This document shows, in pieces, positions 24,478 through 33,848 of a stretch of 64,000 nucleotides of DNA. The position numbers were made by a program, and so were the translations under genes. The notes beneath the pieces are model-generated. The model was not told the DNA's origin and did not search any database. It worked only from the letters and a program-made list of their open reading frames with translations. This stretch comes from Coprothermobacter sp. (lineage in GTDB: Bacteria > Coprothermobacterota > Coprothermobacteria > Coprothermobacterales > Coprothermobacteraceae): assembly GCA_012842545.1 (NCBI GenBank), contig DUSQ01000035.1:24449-88448 (forward strand). Direction: 5' to 3'. Numbering within the stretch: the stretch's first letter is position 1; every line of letters starts with the position of its first letter.

Positions 24478-26571
24478 CTAATGTGTCTCGCTCTTTTTCT
24501 CCTTTGCAGAGAACCTCAGACGTCCCTCTCCGTCCTTTTCTTTTACCCAAACCTTTATTGTCTGGCCCACCGACAGAACATCCTCTAAAGATCTTATACG
24601 AGTCTCAGATACTTCAGACACATGAAGCAGACCTGTTTTTCCAGGAGCTATTTCCACAATGGCATAGGAAGGTGTAACACGAACAACCCGTGCGGTGAGC
24701 TCTTCACCAACTTCAGGATCTTTAACGATCATTTCCACTTGTTGCTTTGCCATGTTAACCGATTCGTCCGTTAACCCCTTGACAAAGGCAACACCGTCTT
24801 CCCTTATATCAATGCTTGCACCAGTTTCTTGCGTAATCCTTTTCACATTTCGACCACCGGGCCCAATGACTTCACCGATTTTATCTACTGGAATCTCAAT
24901 CTTTACAATCCTTGGCGCTGTCTCCGATAATGGCCTCGGCGAAGGTATGGCATCGTAAAGCACGTCCAATATCTTACTTCTAGCTACTTCTGCTTGGTCA
25001 ATGGCTTTGTCCAGCGTGTCTACGCTTATGCCCTTAACCTTTACATCCAGCTGCAAAGCTGTTATGCCATCACGGGTTCCAGCTACTTTAAAGTCCATAT
25101 CACCCAAGTGATCCTCAAGTCCCTGAATGTCAGTGAGCACTACATTCTCATCATCATACTCAACCAGACCCATGGCAATACCACCCACATGCCGAGCTAT
25201 GGGAACACCAGCACTCATTAGTGCTATGGAACTAGCACACGTACTTGCCATGGATGTGGAACCATTACTCTCAAGAACCTCACTCACTACCCTTATAGTA
25301 TAGGGAAATACTTCCTCTGAGGGAATAAGGTAGGAAAGAGCTCTTTCTACCAGAGCGCCGTGCCCAATCTCTCTTCTTGAAGGCCCACGACGAGGTTTTA
25401 TTTCCCCAGTACTAAACGGTGGGAAATCATACTGATGCATGAACCGTTTGAATTCTTCCAAACCAATGGCGTCAATGAATTGGACATCACTAAAACTTCC
25501 CAACGTCACGGTGGAAAGGACCTGTGTCTGGCCCCTAATGAACAAGCCAGAACCGTGAACTTTTGGAAGTACATTGCTTTCAGCGTACAGAGGCCTTATC
25601 TCATCGAAGGCTCTCCCATCCACTCGCTTTCTGGTTGATTTCATGTATGCTCGAACGACTTCCTTTTCGACTTCACCAAACATTAGGTTAAACATAGCCT
25701 CATCCAAATCGGGGAACACTTCCAACATTTCTTGAAAAAGGGCTTTCTTTAGTTCGCTAACAGCCTTCTCTCGTTCTTGCTTTACGGGCGTTATGAGAGC
25801 TGCTCTAAACCTGTCTTCATGGTTTCGCAGGAAGTCGAGTTGTTCTTCGGGAAAAGTTACAACAGTAATTTCCGCCTTAGGTCGCCCAACCTTTTCTTTT
25901 AACTCCTCAATCAAATCAATGATTTGGCGTATTCCGTCTTGAGCAAACTTCAGGCCTCCAATTAGGACTTCTTTGTCAACCTCGGCTGCGCCTGCCTCAA
26001 TCATGACAATGCTTTCTCTGGTCCCAGCTACTACCAAGTCCAGCTGACTTTCGCTAATTTCCTCAAAGGTAGGGTTCAGTACGTATTGACCGTCAATGTA
26101 CCCCACCCTTACTCCTGCAATTAACTCTGGTATCGGTATGTCCGACACAGCTAATGCGGCAGCAGTTCCATTTAAAGCTACTATGTCAGGAGGATTTTCC
26201 ATGTCTGCAGCCAGGATCATATTCAAAACCTGAACTTCATTTCTCATGCCATCAGGGAACATGGGACGAATAGACCTGTCAATTAGACGAGCCTTTAATA
26301 TCTCAGCGTCAGTGGGACGTCCCTCCTTTTTAAAAAACCCTCCGGGGATCTTTCCCACAGCGTATGATTTCTCTTCATAATCCACAGTAAGTGGAAAGAA
26401 GTCTATATCCAATTTCGGTTCAGAGCTCATTAGCACAGTAGATAAAGCTACCGTATCACCAAAACGAGCCAAAACAGCTCCGTTTGCCTGTAATGCTAAA
26501 AAGCCCGATTGAAAAGTAACCTTCTTTCCGGCTATGGTACCAGTGACTTCAATTCTTCTTCGCTCTATCAT
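24478..26571 (-). CDS. pnp: Polyribonucleotide nucleotidyltransferase (PNPase)
   Basis: Phosphorolytic 3'-5' exoribonuclease. Two RNase PH domains (first with GKIPGGFFKKEGRPT, second with IRGQTQVLSTVTLGS and HQYDFPPFSTGE, GALVERAL), then a KH domain (GEVIGPGGRNVKRITQETGASI) and an S1 domain at the C-terminus. 697 residues, normal. Separated from rpsO by only one base, the usual rpsO-pnp pair. Confidence 0.97.
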   Translation of the reverse strand: MIERRRIEVTGTIAGKKVTFQSGFLALQANGAVLARFGDTVALSTVLMSSEPKLDIDFFPLTVDYEEKSYAVGKIPGGFFKKEGRPTDAEILKARLIDRSIRPMFPDGMRNEVQVLNMILAADMENPPDIVALNGTAAALAVSDIPIPELIAGVRVGYIDGQYVLNPTFEEISESQLDLVVAGTRESIVMIEAGAAEVDKEVLIGGLKFAQDGIRQIIDLIEELKEKVGRPKAEITVVTFPEEQLDFLRNHEDRFRAALITPVKQEREKAVSELKKALFQEMLEVFPDLDEAMFNLMFGEVEKEVVRAYMKSTRKRVDGRAFDEIRPLYAESNVLPKVHGSGLFIRGQTQVLSTVTLGSFSDVQFIDAIGLEEFKRFMHQYDFPPFSTGEIKPRRGPSRREIGHGALVERALSYLIPSEEVFPYTIRVVSEVLESNGSTSMASTCASSIALMSAGVPIARHVGGIAMGLVEYDDENVVLTDIQGLEDHLGDMDFKVAGTRDGITALQLDVKVKGISVDTLDKAIDQAEVARSKILDVLYDAIPSPRPLSETAPRIVKIEIPVDKIGEVIGPGGRNVKRITQETGASIDIREDGVAFVKGLTDESVNMAKQQVEMIVKDPEVGEELTARVVRVTPSYAIVEIAPGKTGLLHVSEVSETRIRSLEDVLSVGQTIKVWVKEKDGEGRLRFSAKEKKSETH

Positions 26572-26572
26572 G

Positions 26573-26836
26573 TTACCGTCTCAGCCCTAGCCGCTGAATT
26601 AAAGTCTGATATCGCTCAGGAGACTTATCCCTGAGATAGTTAAGTAACTTCCTACGCTTACTTACCATGAGTATGAGACCGCGCCTGGAATGCACATCTT
26701 TTGGGTTCTTCTTCAAGTGCTCAGTCAGATTCTGAATTCTGTAAGTAAGCAGAGCCACCTGAACTTCAGGTGATCCAGTGTCTCCAGGGTGAGTTGCGTA
26801 CTCTTCAATGATTTTTCGTTTAATCTCTTTGTCCAT
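26573..26836 (-). CDS. rpsO: 30S ribosomal protein S15
   Basis: 87 residues. EYATHPGDTGSPEVQVALLT and KDVHSRRGLILMVSKRRKLLNYL are diagnostic. SD AGGAGGT. Preceded by a leader with pairing potential. Confidence 0.97.
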   Translation of the reverse strand: MDKEIKRKIIEEYATHPGDTGSPEVQVALLTYRIQNLTEHLKKNPKDVHSRRGLILMVSKRRKLLNYLRDKSPERYQTLIQRLGLRR

Positions 26837-26869
26837 TTCACTACCTCCTACTTGCGCATTGTCCAGCCA

Positions 26870-26929
26870 ATCTGACTAAACAAGCGTGCTTTTAACGCCG
26901 TTGTTTTCTTTATCCTTCTCCAGTCAGAC
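26870..26929 (-). promoter_or_regulatory. Possible structured leader of rpsO
   Basis: In the 111-base gap before rpsO, GTCTGACT (26929-26922) can pair with AGTCAGAT (26877-26870) around an inner helix AACAA/TTGTT plus GCG/CGC (26905-26896 with 26886-26879). S15 regulates its own mRNA through leader structure in many bacteria; here this is inference from pairing only. Confidence 0.4.
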
Positions 26930-26947
26930 GCTTACTCCTGACAAATA

Positions 26948-27166
26948 CTATTTTAGCACCACTGCTAAAATGACGAGCAGCACATAGGCAACACCAAAAC
27001 CAATAATAAGCTTATCGAAAAGCTTACTTCTTGGCGATGCGCCATGGAACATAGAAGCAGAACCGCCTATGGCTCCCAAGCCTTCCTCCTTTGGCTCTTG
27101 AAGAGTTATTAGCAACAAAAGCACAAAGGACACTATCCCCAGCACAATCATAATCACTTGTTTCAT
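26948..27166 (-). CDS. secG: Protein translocase subunit SecG
   Basis: 72 residues with two membrane spans (residues 4-22 and 50-70) and the cytoplasmic loop GGSASMFHGASPRSKLFDK between them. Part of the SecYEG channel. Follows the glycolytic genes gap-pgk-tpiA, a neighbourhood shared with many Firmicutes and Thermotogae. Confidence 0.93.
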   Translation of the reverse strand: MKQVIMIVLGIVSFVLLLLITLQEPKEEGLGAIGGSASMFHGASPRSKLFDKLIIGFGVAYVLLVILAVVLK

Positions 27167-27184
27167 CAGCTAAACACCTCGCAG

Positions 27185-27913
27185 CTAAATATTCTGGTCG
27201 AACGCTTCTATTATAATAGCAAATTCTTCAACTTTTAGGCTAGCTCCGCCTACCAAAACCCCATCTACCTCGGAGACCCTTGCAATGTCAGCAGCATTGC
27301 CTTTGTTCACACTGCCACCATAAAGAACAGGTAACTCTGCCTTAAGTAATTCCTTCACCCATGAAATGCTTTCACCAATTTCTTCCATGGTAGGCGTAAC
27401 ACCCGTTCCTATGGCCCAAACAGGTTCATAAGCGACAATGTCACCAGTGCTCAAAATGTCTTGTACCAAGATAAGTTGACGTTTTAGAATGTCTCTTGTT
27501 ATTCCGCTTCGCCTTTCTTCTAATGTTTCTCCTACACAAAACACTACTGGAATATCGTGTCTGTGAGCTGCTTCAACTTTCTTCATAAGCATCTCATCAT
27601 TTTCAAGAAAAATATGACGCCTTTCAGAGTGACCAATAAGCACGTAATCCACGTCAAACTCTTTCAACATGACCGGTGATATTTCTCCAGTGAAAGCACC
27701 TGAGTCTTCGTAATGCATGTTCTGAGCGCCAAACTTCAAGAAAGTACCTTTTACAAAATCGGAGAAACCACCTAAAGCGGTAAAAGGCGGAAAAAGTGCG
27801 ACCTGCACTGAAGCAGGCCGCACCAATTCTAACAGTTTATCTACGTACTCCTTAGCAAAAGCCAAGGTACCGTTCATCTTCCAGTTGCCAAAAACGTAGC
27901 GCAAAGCGATCAA
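27185..27913 (-). CDS. tpiA: Triosephosphate isomerase
   Basis: Interconverts DHAP and glyceraldehyde 3-phosphate. GNWKMN at the N-terminus, GHSERR with the electrophilic His, catalytic Glu in AYEPVWAIGTG, and YGGSVN. 242 residues. Overlaps pgk by four bases. Confidence 0.97.
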   Translation of the reverse strand: MIALRYVFGNWKMNGTLAFAKEYVDKLLELVRPASVQVALFPPFTALGGFSDFVKGTFLKFGAQNMHYEDSGAFTGEISPVMLKEFDVDYVLIGHSERRHIFLENDEMLMKKVEAAHRHDIPVVFCVGETLEERRSGITRDILKRQLILVQDILSTGDIVAYEPVWAIGTGVTPTMEEIGESISWVKELLKAELPVLYGGSVNKGNAADIARVSEVDGVLVGGASLKVEEFAIIIEAFDQNI

Positions 27914-29091
27914 CCCTCCACCACCAGTGGAGCAATTCCTGGAAGCAGTTTTCCTTCAAGGAACTCTAATGAAGCTCCTCCACCAGTACTCACATGAGCG
28001 AATTTATCAAAAAGCCCCATTTCCCTGACAGCGTTAGCCGTATCACCACCGCCAACTACAACGCTACCCGGGAAATCTGCCAGGAACGCACCTATTTGTT
28101 TGGTACCTTCGGCAAACTTCGGATCTTCGAAAAGCCCCAGTGGTCCGTTCCAAAAAACCGTCCTCGCTTTGACCAGTGCATTTTTGAAATCTTTAATGCT
28201 TTCAGGCCCAATGTCGTACCCAATATCCGTGGCTCCAAAATCGTTAATGTTTTTGATTTCCGTGTGTTCTCTGTTCTCATCGGCGACCACAAAGTCCTTC
28301 GCAAGGATTATCTCCTTGTTCTGTGAAGCAGCCTGCTCAAGCAGGTCTTTAGCAAATCCGGCTAAATCGTCCTCCACTATGGACTTGCCAGTTTCCTTCC
28401 CTTGAGCCTTCCAGAAAGTGAATACCATAGCTCCACCGATCACCATGCCGTCAACTTTTGGTAACAGATTTTGCAGAAGCGCAACTTTGTCGCTTACCTT
28501 AGCACCACCAAGAACAAGATAGTAGGGTCTTTGAGGGTTCTCTGTAAGCATGGATAAGTAGTTAACCTCTTTCTCCATGAGAAAGCCCGCGTATGATGGA
28601 AGAAACTTTGTTATGGCCTCCACAGTGGCATGAGCACGGTGACTAGCCGAGAATGCATCGTTTACGAAGACTTCACCCAAGCTGGCGATCTTCTTTGCAA
28701 ATTCGGCATCGTTCTTTTCTTCCTCTTCGTGGAACCGTACATTTTCGCAAAGTAGAATATCGCCAGATCTCAAACCATTCACTGCCAATTCAACTTCCTC
28801 GCCTACTACATCAGGAGCAAAAAGGATCTCTTTATGAAGAAGCTCAGCAAGTCTTTTTGCCACACCGACCAGACTGTATTTCTTGTCTCGCTTGCCCTTG
28901 GGCCTACCCAGGTGTGAGATTAGTATGATTTTTGCTCCATTTTCCACCAAATACTCAATGGTGGGAAGAGCCGCCCTTATGCGAAAGTCATCTGCAACGT
29001 TGCCTTCTGCATCCAAAGGTACATTGAAGTCGACTCGAACAATGACGCGCTTATTCCTGACCTCAGCCTCTCGGATGCTTCTTAACTTCAT
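27910..29091 (-). CDS. pgk: Phosphoglycerate kinase
   Basis: ATP-forming step of glycolysis. RVDFNVPL and ISHLGRPKG at the N-terminus, LCENVRFHEEEE, GGAKVSDKV, and GGGDTANAV near the end. 393 residues from the ATG at 29091, which lies one base after the gap stop with AGAGG 8 bases upstream; the in-frame ATG six codons earlier would sit inside gap and is less likely. Confidence 0.97.
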   Translation of the reverse strand: MKLRSIREAEVRNKRVIVRVDFNVPLDAEGNVADDFRIRAALPTIEYLVENGAKIILISHLGRPKGKRDKKYSLVGVAKRLAELLHKEILFAPDVVGEEVELAVNGLRSGDILLCENVRFHEEEEKNDAEFAKKIASLGEVFVNDAFSASHRAHATVEAITKFLPSYAGFLMEKEVNYLSMLTENPQRPYYLVLGGAKVSDKVALLQNLLPKVDGMVIGGAMVFTFWKAQGKETGKSIVEDDLAGFAKDLLEQAASQNKEIILAKDFVVADENREHTEIKNINDFGATDIGYDIGPESIKDFKNALVKARTVFWNGPLGLFEDPKFAEGTKQIGAFLADFPGSVVVGGGDTANAVREMGLFDKFAHVSTGGGASLEFLEGKLLPGIAPLVVEG

Positions 29092-29092
29092 A

Positions 29093-30103
29093 TTACAGGC
29101 CTCTTTCAATGACGAAATTCGTCAAATCTGCTAATCTGGTGGCGTAACCCCACTCGTTGTCGTACCAAGCCAAAACCTTCACCAGATTACCACCAATAAC
29201 AAATGTGCTCAGACCATCGACAACCGTTGAGAAAGTTGTTCCCTTGAAGTCCATAGAAACAAGCGGTTCTTCTGTATAGCCCAGAATTCCTTTCATTCTT
29301 CCTTCAGCATACTCTTTAAATGCGTTGTTAATCTCTTCTGTGGTCACTTCCTTGCTTAGAACCGCAGTAAGGTCAGTGATGCTCACAGTTGGAGTTGGGA
29401 CCCTTAGTGCGATACCATGCATCTTTCCGTTCAGCTCGGGTATGACCCTGCCTATGGCCTTAGCAGCTCCAGTGGACGTTGGAATTATGTTGAGCGCAGC
29501 TGCCCTAGCTCTTCTTAGGTCTTTATGAGGCAGATCCAAAATCCTCTGATCATTGGTGTAGCTGTGTACAGTGGTCATCAAAGCTTTTTCAATACCAAAC
29601 TTATCATTTAGCACCTTAGCTACTGGAGCCAAACTGTTAGTGGTGCATGAGGCATTGCTTATGATGTTATGATTTGCTGGATCGTACTTGTCTTCATTTA
29701 CTCCTAAGACTATGGTAATGTCTTCTCCCTCAGCAGGTGCCGATATGATTACTTTTTTTGCTCCACCCGCATCAATGTGAACTCTGGCTTTTTCGGCCTT
29801 GGTGAACAGCCCTGTAGACTCAATAACCACCTCAACTCCAAGATCTTTCCAAGGTATGTTAGCAGGGTCTTTTTCAGCAAAAACCTTTATTTTGTGCCCA
29901 TCAACTGTTATGTGATCAGCATCGTAACCAATCTCCGCATTGAATTGACCATACGTGGAGTCGTACTTGAGCAAGAAAGCCAATGTCTTTGTATCTGTGA
30001 TGTCATTAACTGCAACCACCTCAATTTGCGGATACCTTTCAAATAAGGACTTGAACACCTGTCTCCCAATACGTCCAAAACCGTTTATACCAACTTTTGC
30101 CAT
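29093..30103 (-). CDS. gap: Glyceraldehyde-3-phosphate dehydrogenase
   Basis: NAD-dependent phosphorylating GAPDH, 336 residues. KVGINGFGRIGRQ (Rossmann), SNASCTTNSLAP with the catalytic Cys, and WYDNEWGYATR at the C-terminus. The ATG at 30103 is 8 bases after GGAGG. It leads a gap-pgk-tpiA-secG operon; the regulator CggR that often precedes gap in Firmicutes is absent and rpoN takes that place. Confidence 0.97.
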   Translation of the reverse strand: MAKVGINGFGRIGRQVFKSLFERYPQIEVVAVNDITDTKTLAFLLKYDSTYGQFNAEIGYDADHITVDGHKIKVFAEKDPANIPWKDLGVEVVIESTGLFTKAEKARVHIDAGGAKKVIISAPAEGEDITIVLGVNEDKYDPANHNIISNASCTTNSLAPVAKVLNDKFGIEKALMTTVHSYTNDQRILDLPHKDLRRARAAALNIIPTSTGAAKAIGRVIPELNGKMHGIALRVPTPTVSITDLTAVLSKEVTTEEINNAFKEYAEGRMKGILGYTEEPLVSMDFKGTTFSTVVDGLSTFVIGGNLVKVLAWYDNEWGYATRLADLTNFVIERGL

Positions 30104-30128
30104 TCCTGTCACCTCCATAATAAATCGT

Positions 30129-30134
30129 ATTATA
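30129..30134 (-). promoter_or_regulatory. -10 element of the gap operon
   Basis: TATAAT on the minus strand, 25 bases before the gap ATG, with a weak -35 (CTTAAC-like) about 16-17 bases upstream. Confidence 0.6.
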
Positions 30135-30179
30135 AATCACAAAAACATGAGTTAAGCGACTTTTATGCGATCGAGCTTT

Positions 30180-31178
30180 TTAGTCCTGCAAATATTCGGC
30201 CACCAGGTGTCTGTATTTATTCACAGTACGCCGGGAAAACTTCCAACCCCTGCGAAGTCGAAGTAACTGAGCAACTTGTGCATCGGTTGCTGTGGGCATT
30301 GATTTCAATATGTTGATTATTTCCAGCATCAATTCTTCCTGTGGTACACCTTTCACACTCCTACCAAAGTACTGCTCCACAGGGTAAACCTTGCCTTCAA
30401 AAGTAAATGCCTTGCTTCTAACCAAACGTGATACCGTGGACTTTGAAACTCCCAGTTCATGAGCGGCATTATCCAACGTTATAAAGCAGGGCTCATGTGC
30501 GAGAATCTTGTCACCACAGTGCTGGATAAGGAACTTTCCAAGCCTCATTATCAAGTCTTTTCTGTATTCAGCAACCATCCTCGGAATACCTTGTGTATTC
30601 TGTATCAGATATTCGTATTTGTCACTAACATTAACTTCAAGTTGACCATCCACAAGCTCCAAGGCAAAATCTGGAGTGGTCGCTCTGGAGCGTTCTTCGG
30701 GTAAATCTATGGGGTGATCACGCAAATCCAGTTTTAGGTCCCTGAGCAACTGCCTAAATTCTCGTTGACTTAGCGAACCTAGCCCAAATGGCTCCACTTC
30801 CCTCATAAGTTTCTTTCGTACCTCAATGACGTACTCCACGTCCACTTCCAACTGCTCAGCCAATTCGGTCAAATCTGATCCAAGATAACCAAGGTGATCC
30901 AATGATCCAAGTAATCTATGCACTACTGGAAGTTCCTTTTCATCAAAAAGCATATCTACTTGCGCTTCTACCATGTCCCAATCGATCGTCTGTCCCACAC
31001 CAGAAGGAACAGTCTCTTCAACCAATTCCTCTGGGCCAAAACCGCCATAGCGCAGCAAGAATTCAGTAAAAGGAAGTTCCAACCCTTCAGAAAGATGAGG
31101 CCTAAGTGTCTGTTTCCCTTTTAATGTGAGCCGTTGTTTTGCTTTGGGCTTCTGTCTACCTTTACCGCTATTCGCCAC
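30180..31178 (-). CDS. rpoN: RNA polymerase sigma-54 factor (short, divergent)
   Basis: 332 residues, against the usual 430-480. The C-terminus carries the DNA-binding helix-turn-helix (ITLDNAAHELGVSKSTVSRLVRSKAF) and the RpoN box as SRRTVNKYR (consensus ARRTVAKYR). The core-binding middle has NTQGIPRMVAEYRKDLIMRLGKFL. The N-terminal activator-responsive region is short (TLKGKQTLRPHLSEGLELPFTEFL) and lacks the Gln-rich repeat. Stop codon region clear of the next gene. It overlaps whiA by 11 bases. An enhancer-binding activator is not in this window. Confidence 0.88.
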   Translation of the reverse strand: MANSGKGRQKPKAKQRLTLKGKQTLRPHLSEGLELPFTEFLLRYGGFGPEELVEETVPSGVGQTIDWDMVEAQVDMLFDEKELPVVHRLLGSLDHLGYLGSDLTELAEQLEVDVEYVIEVRKKLMREVEPFGLGSLSQREFRQLLRDLKLDLRDHPIDLPEERSRATTPDFALELVDGQLEVNVSDKYEYLIQNTQGIPRMVAEYRKDLIMRLGKFLIQHCGDKILAHEPCFITLDNAAHELGVSKSTVSRLVRSKAFTFEGKVYPVEQYFGRSVKGVPQEELMLEIINILKSMPTATDAQVAQLLRLRRGWKFSRRTVNKYRHLVAEYLQD

Positions 31179-32001
31179 TTAGCTTCTCCTCAATGTTTCT
31201 TAATGCTCGAGCCACCTTGCTCTTGGATACGCCCAGCTTTTCAGCCATGTCACCATAGGAGAACTCAGGATGCTCGACACGCAACTTCAAGACAGCATAC
31301 TCAACATCAGTCAACTTGGTCAAATCGCCAGTTTCAAAAAGCTTTTTGTGAAACTCATACTTTACCACCTGACGCTTCAAATTAGCGTTATCACAGTTTG
31401 CTAAACGCTGGGCTGCGAGCTTTTTCTCTCGCATGAAATGGTGCGCATAAATCTCCTCCCTGGTTTTCACCGCGCCTAAACCATCAACAAACTTGTAAAG
31501 TGCTTCATAAGATCTTAAATGAATAGTGTTTGTACTCTGCTTAGTAATGAGGTAAACCGCTCCAACACGCTTTGAAAGCCATTGTTCAACCTTCTTAGCT
31601 TGTTCCAAAACTTCTACGTCCAACGTAGCATGGTACCATGGGTTAAGATCAGATATGTATCCAGTGCTCAGCATTATGCCCCTTATGATATGCCAATCAA
31701 GACTGCCAGTGACCAATGCAGAGACCAAGTCAAAGATGTCTTTAGGGAGATGACTCTTTAGCACATATGTTTGACGAGAAGATGCGGAGCGCTTTCGGTG
31801 GAACTGTACTTCATAAGTCCCTTGTAACATTTCCATGACCTGGATCGCTCTTCTCACGGGCTGTGCCCGTCTAAAACTCACAAACACATTGCCCTGAAAG
31901 TCTATTTCCCCAGAGCCCAACAAAAAACCAACTAACTCGGAAAGAGGATTCGTGATCTCTAAAGTAGAAATCTCGTTCCAGAAATTCTCACTAATTGACA
32001 C
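31168..32001 (-). CDS. whiA: DNA-binding protein WhiA
   Basis: 277 residues: an N-terminal domain related to LAGLIDADG endonucleases and a C-terminal helix-turn-helix (SYGDMAEKLGVSKSKVARALRNIEEKL). The linker has RLANCDNANLKRQ, the family mark. WhiA influences cell division and chromosome functions in Gram-positive bacteria. Follows rapZ directly, as in Firmicutes, but the usual middle gene yvcK is missing. Confidence 0.94.
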   Translation of the reverse strand: MSISENFWNEISTLEITNPLSELVGFLLGSGEIDFQGNVFVSFRRAQPVRRAIQVMEMLQGTYEVQFHRKRSASSRQTYVLKSHLPKDIFDLVSALVTGSLDWHIIRGIMLSTGYISDLNPWYHATLDVEVLEQAKKVEQWLSKRVGAVYLITKQSTNTIHLRSYEALYKFVDGLGAVKTREEIYAHHFMREKKLAAQRLANCDNANLKRQVVKYEFHKKLFETGDLTKLTDVEYAVLKLRVEHPEFSYGDMAEKLGVSKSKVARALRNIEEKLSGE

Positions 32002-32860
32002 TACCTAACTCGCGGTGCCACGTAATGACTTTGTGGCCGTTTTTTGTAAGCTGATCGTTCAAATCCCTAACCACCAAAACACTACGATGCTGGCCTCCAG
32101 TGCAACCCACACCTATAACCAAATAGGGTTTACCTAGCTTTATATGCTCATGATAACTTCTTTCCGCCAGTTCAACCCATAGCTTCAAGAAATGCTCGTA
32201 ATTTCCGTCTCCTCTAACATAGTCTGCCACAGATTCGTCTAGACCAGTTAATGTACGTAACTCGTCCACGTAATAAGGGTTCCGAAATACCCTGGCATCA
32301 TAAACCATGTCAGCATTAGTAGGAAGTCCCCGCTGATAGCTAAAACTTATCAAGTAAAACTCGGGCCCCCTATCCTTCCCAATAAAGTTCTCTACTTGAT
32401 AAACCAAATCACGTTCTTTCATGCCCGTGGTGTCAATAACTATGTCGCTTACATCTCGAAGCTCCGACATGAGCTCTTTTTCTCTCTCAATGGCTTCTAT
32501 GAGTGCCAGGCGACTGCCTGTTGCGTGAACCAACGGGTGCAAGTGCCGAGTTAAGTTAAATCTGGAAAGCAATGTGTCGGTACTAGCCTCGAGGAAAATT
32601 ACGCTCAAGGGCATCCTGTGCTTTAAATCCATCAGATCGTTAACAAACTTCGAAACTTCTCCCTGGTGCCGCAAACTCCGGCTATCCACCACCACAGCCA
32701 CCAGTTGTTCTTGATTCTTTGCCTCATAAAGCTCTAGCAGATTGTGAAGCAGGTCCACAGGAACGTTATCCACAACTACATAACCCAAGTCCTCTAACGC
32801 TTTGGAAACTGTGGATTTACCAGCTCCAGAAAGTCCCGTTACTACTATTACTTTTTGCAT
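31991..32860 (-). CDS. rapZ: RapZ/YvcJ nucleotide-binding protein
   Basis: 289 residues. Walker A GLSGAGKS at residues 9-16, YVVVDNVPVDLL, VFRNPYYVDELRTLTGLD, and GVGCTGGQHRSV. ATP/GTP-binding; in E. coli it is an RNase adapter for amino-sugar control, in Bacillus YvcJ affects competence. Overlaps the upstream ogt gene by 44 bases and whiA by 11. Confidence 0.95.
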   Translation of the reverse strand: MQKVIVVTGLSGAGKSTVSKALEDLGYVVVDNVPVDLLHNLLELYEAKNQEQLVAVVVDSRSLRHQGEVSKFVNDLMDLKHRMPLSVIFLEASTDTLLSRFNLTRHLHPLVHATGSRLALIEAIEREKELMSELRDVSDIVIDTTGMKERDLVYQVENFIGKDRGPEFYLISFSYQRGLPTNADMVYDARVFRNPYYVDELRTLTGLDESVADYVRGDGNYEHFLKLWVELAERSYHEHIKLGKPYLVIGVGCTGGQHRSVLVVRDLNDQLTKNGHKVITWHRELGSVN

Positions 32861-33320
32861 TATTTAATTCCCACTCCAATATGACCTTCTTCCATTTTAC
32901 CTCAGGTGAGTAGCCACCCAAGCTTTTTTGTCCTACCACACGGTGACAAGGAATGATTATGGGAAACTTGTTCGTTCTCATGTAAACCCCAACAGCCCGC
33001 GGACTGCAACCGCAAATGGCACCCAAATGCCCATAGGTAATCGTGGATCCAATAGAAGTTGTTGCACTTAACGTGCGATAAACCTCGCCCCTCTTTTCTG
33101 TACAGCCGCTCCAGTCGATTAAATCAAGCACTGGTGTCGGCTCCCACAGTCCAGCTGAGTACTTATCCAGGAAATCCTTTAAGATCCCGCTTGGGACTTC
33201 AACTACGTCAGGCTCTACCTCTTGTAACCAAGTACGTGTTAAGCGCTCCGAATCGGTAAGGACAATTAACCAAAGACCGAAGGGCAGTTTATAAGTGTAG
33301 ATGCGCTCTGAGTTCTTCAT
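32817..33320 (-). CDS. ogt: Methylated-DNA-protein cysteine methyltransferase
   Basis: Repairs O6-alkylguanine by transferring the alkyl group to its own cysteine. The active site is IIPCHRVVG, followed by GGYSPEVKWKK; the helix-turn-helix is in STITYGHLGAICGCSPRAVGVYMRTNK. About 167 residues from the ATG at 33320, which has GGGAG upstream; the longer frame would lie inside coaE. The C-terminus overlaps rapZ by 44 bases. Confidence 0.92.
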   Translation of the reverse strand: MKNSERIYTYKLPFGLWLIVLTDSERLTRTWLQEVEPDVVEVPSGILKDFLDKYSAGLWEPTPVLDLIDWSGCTEKRGEVYRTLSATTSIGSTITYGHLGAICGCSPRAVGVYMRTNKFPIIIPCHRVVGQKSLGGYSPEVKWKKVILEWELNNAKSNSSNGTFWSW

Positions 33321-33837
33321 ACAGCTCCCTAGAAGTCTTTTCCGGGGTTCCAACCAAGAGAATGTCCACTTTTGAGGGATCAAAAATACCTGTTTCAATT
33401 TGCCGTTGTAAGATACTCAGGCTGTAGGAAAAAGCTTTGCCCATACGACTGGAGCTTCGTCTTATGGCTTCCTCGAGGGGGTGGAACGTCACCCAGGTTA
33501 CTAGGTCGCATACCCTTTGCAAATCAAGTCTGAGCAGTAAGCTTCCCTCAATAATCCGTAAAGGTGCAGCACATGCTTGAAGTCGCCGCAAAGTTTCATC
33601 CACCAAATAAGGTTTGAAGATGTTATCCAAGTCTTCCCACAAAGATGGATTCTCTGTAAGCTTTAAGGCAATTTCACTGCGCTGAGACGTACCAAAGGCC
33701 TCTTCTAAAGCAGAGGAGACCTCATGCACTTCATAAAGTTCATGGCTTATGGAATCCAAACTTAGGACAGCAGCTCCCATTTCCTGTTCGAAGTAAGAAC
33801 AGATGGTGCTTTTGCCAACACCGATCCAACCACCCAT
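33289..33837 (-). CDS. coaE: Dephospho-CoA kinase (start codon uncertain)
   Basis: Last step of CoA synthesis. P-loop GWIGVGKST near the very N-terminus, LSLDSISHELY (substrate Asp), and a GSLLLRLDL segment. From ATG 33837 the protein has 182 residues but lacks the first beta strand. The same frame reads AAVVTLG just upstream, which looks like the missing strand (compare IIGLTGG in other CoaE proteins), yet there is no ATG, GTG or TTG before it; CTG (33843) or ACG are the only near-cognate options. See the finding on the junction with the PolI nuclease gene. Confidence 0.85.
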   Translation of the reverse strand: MGGWIGVGKSTICSYFEQEMGAAVLSLDSISHELYEVHEVSSALEEAFGTSQRSEIALKLTENPSLWEDLDNIFKPYLVDETLRRLQACAAPLRIIEGSLLLRLDLQRVCDLVTWVTFHPLEEAIRRSSSRMGKAFSYSLSILQRQIETGIFDPSKVDILLVGTPEKTSRELYEELRAHLHL

Positions 33838-33848
33838 GCCCAGTGTAA

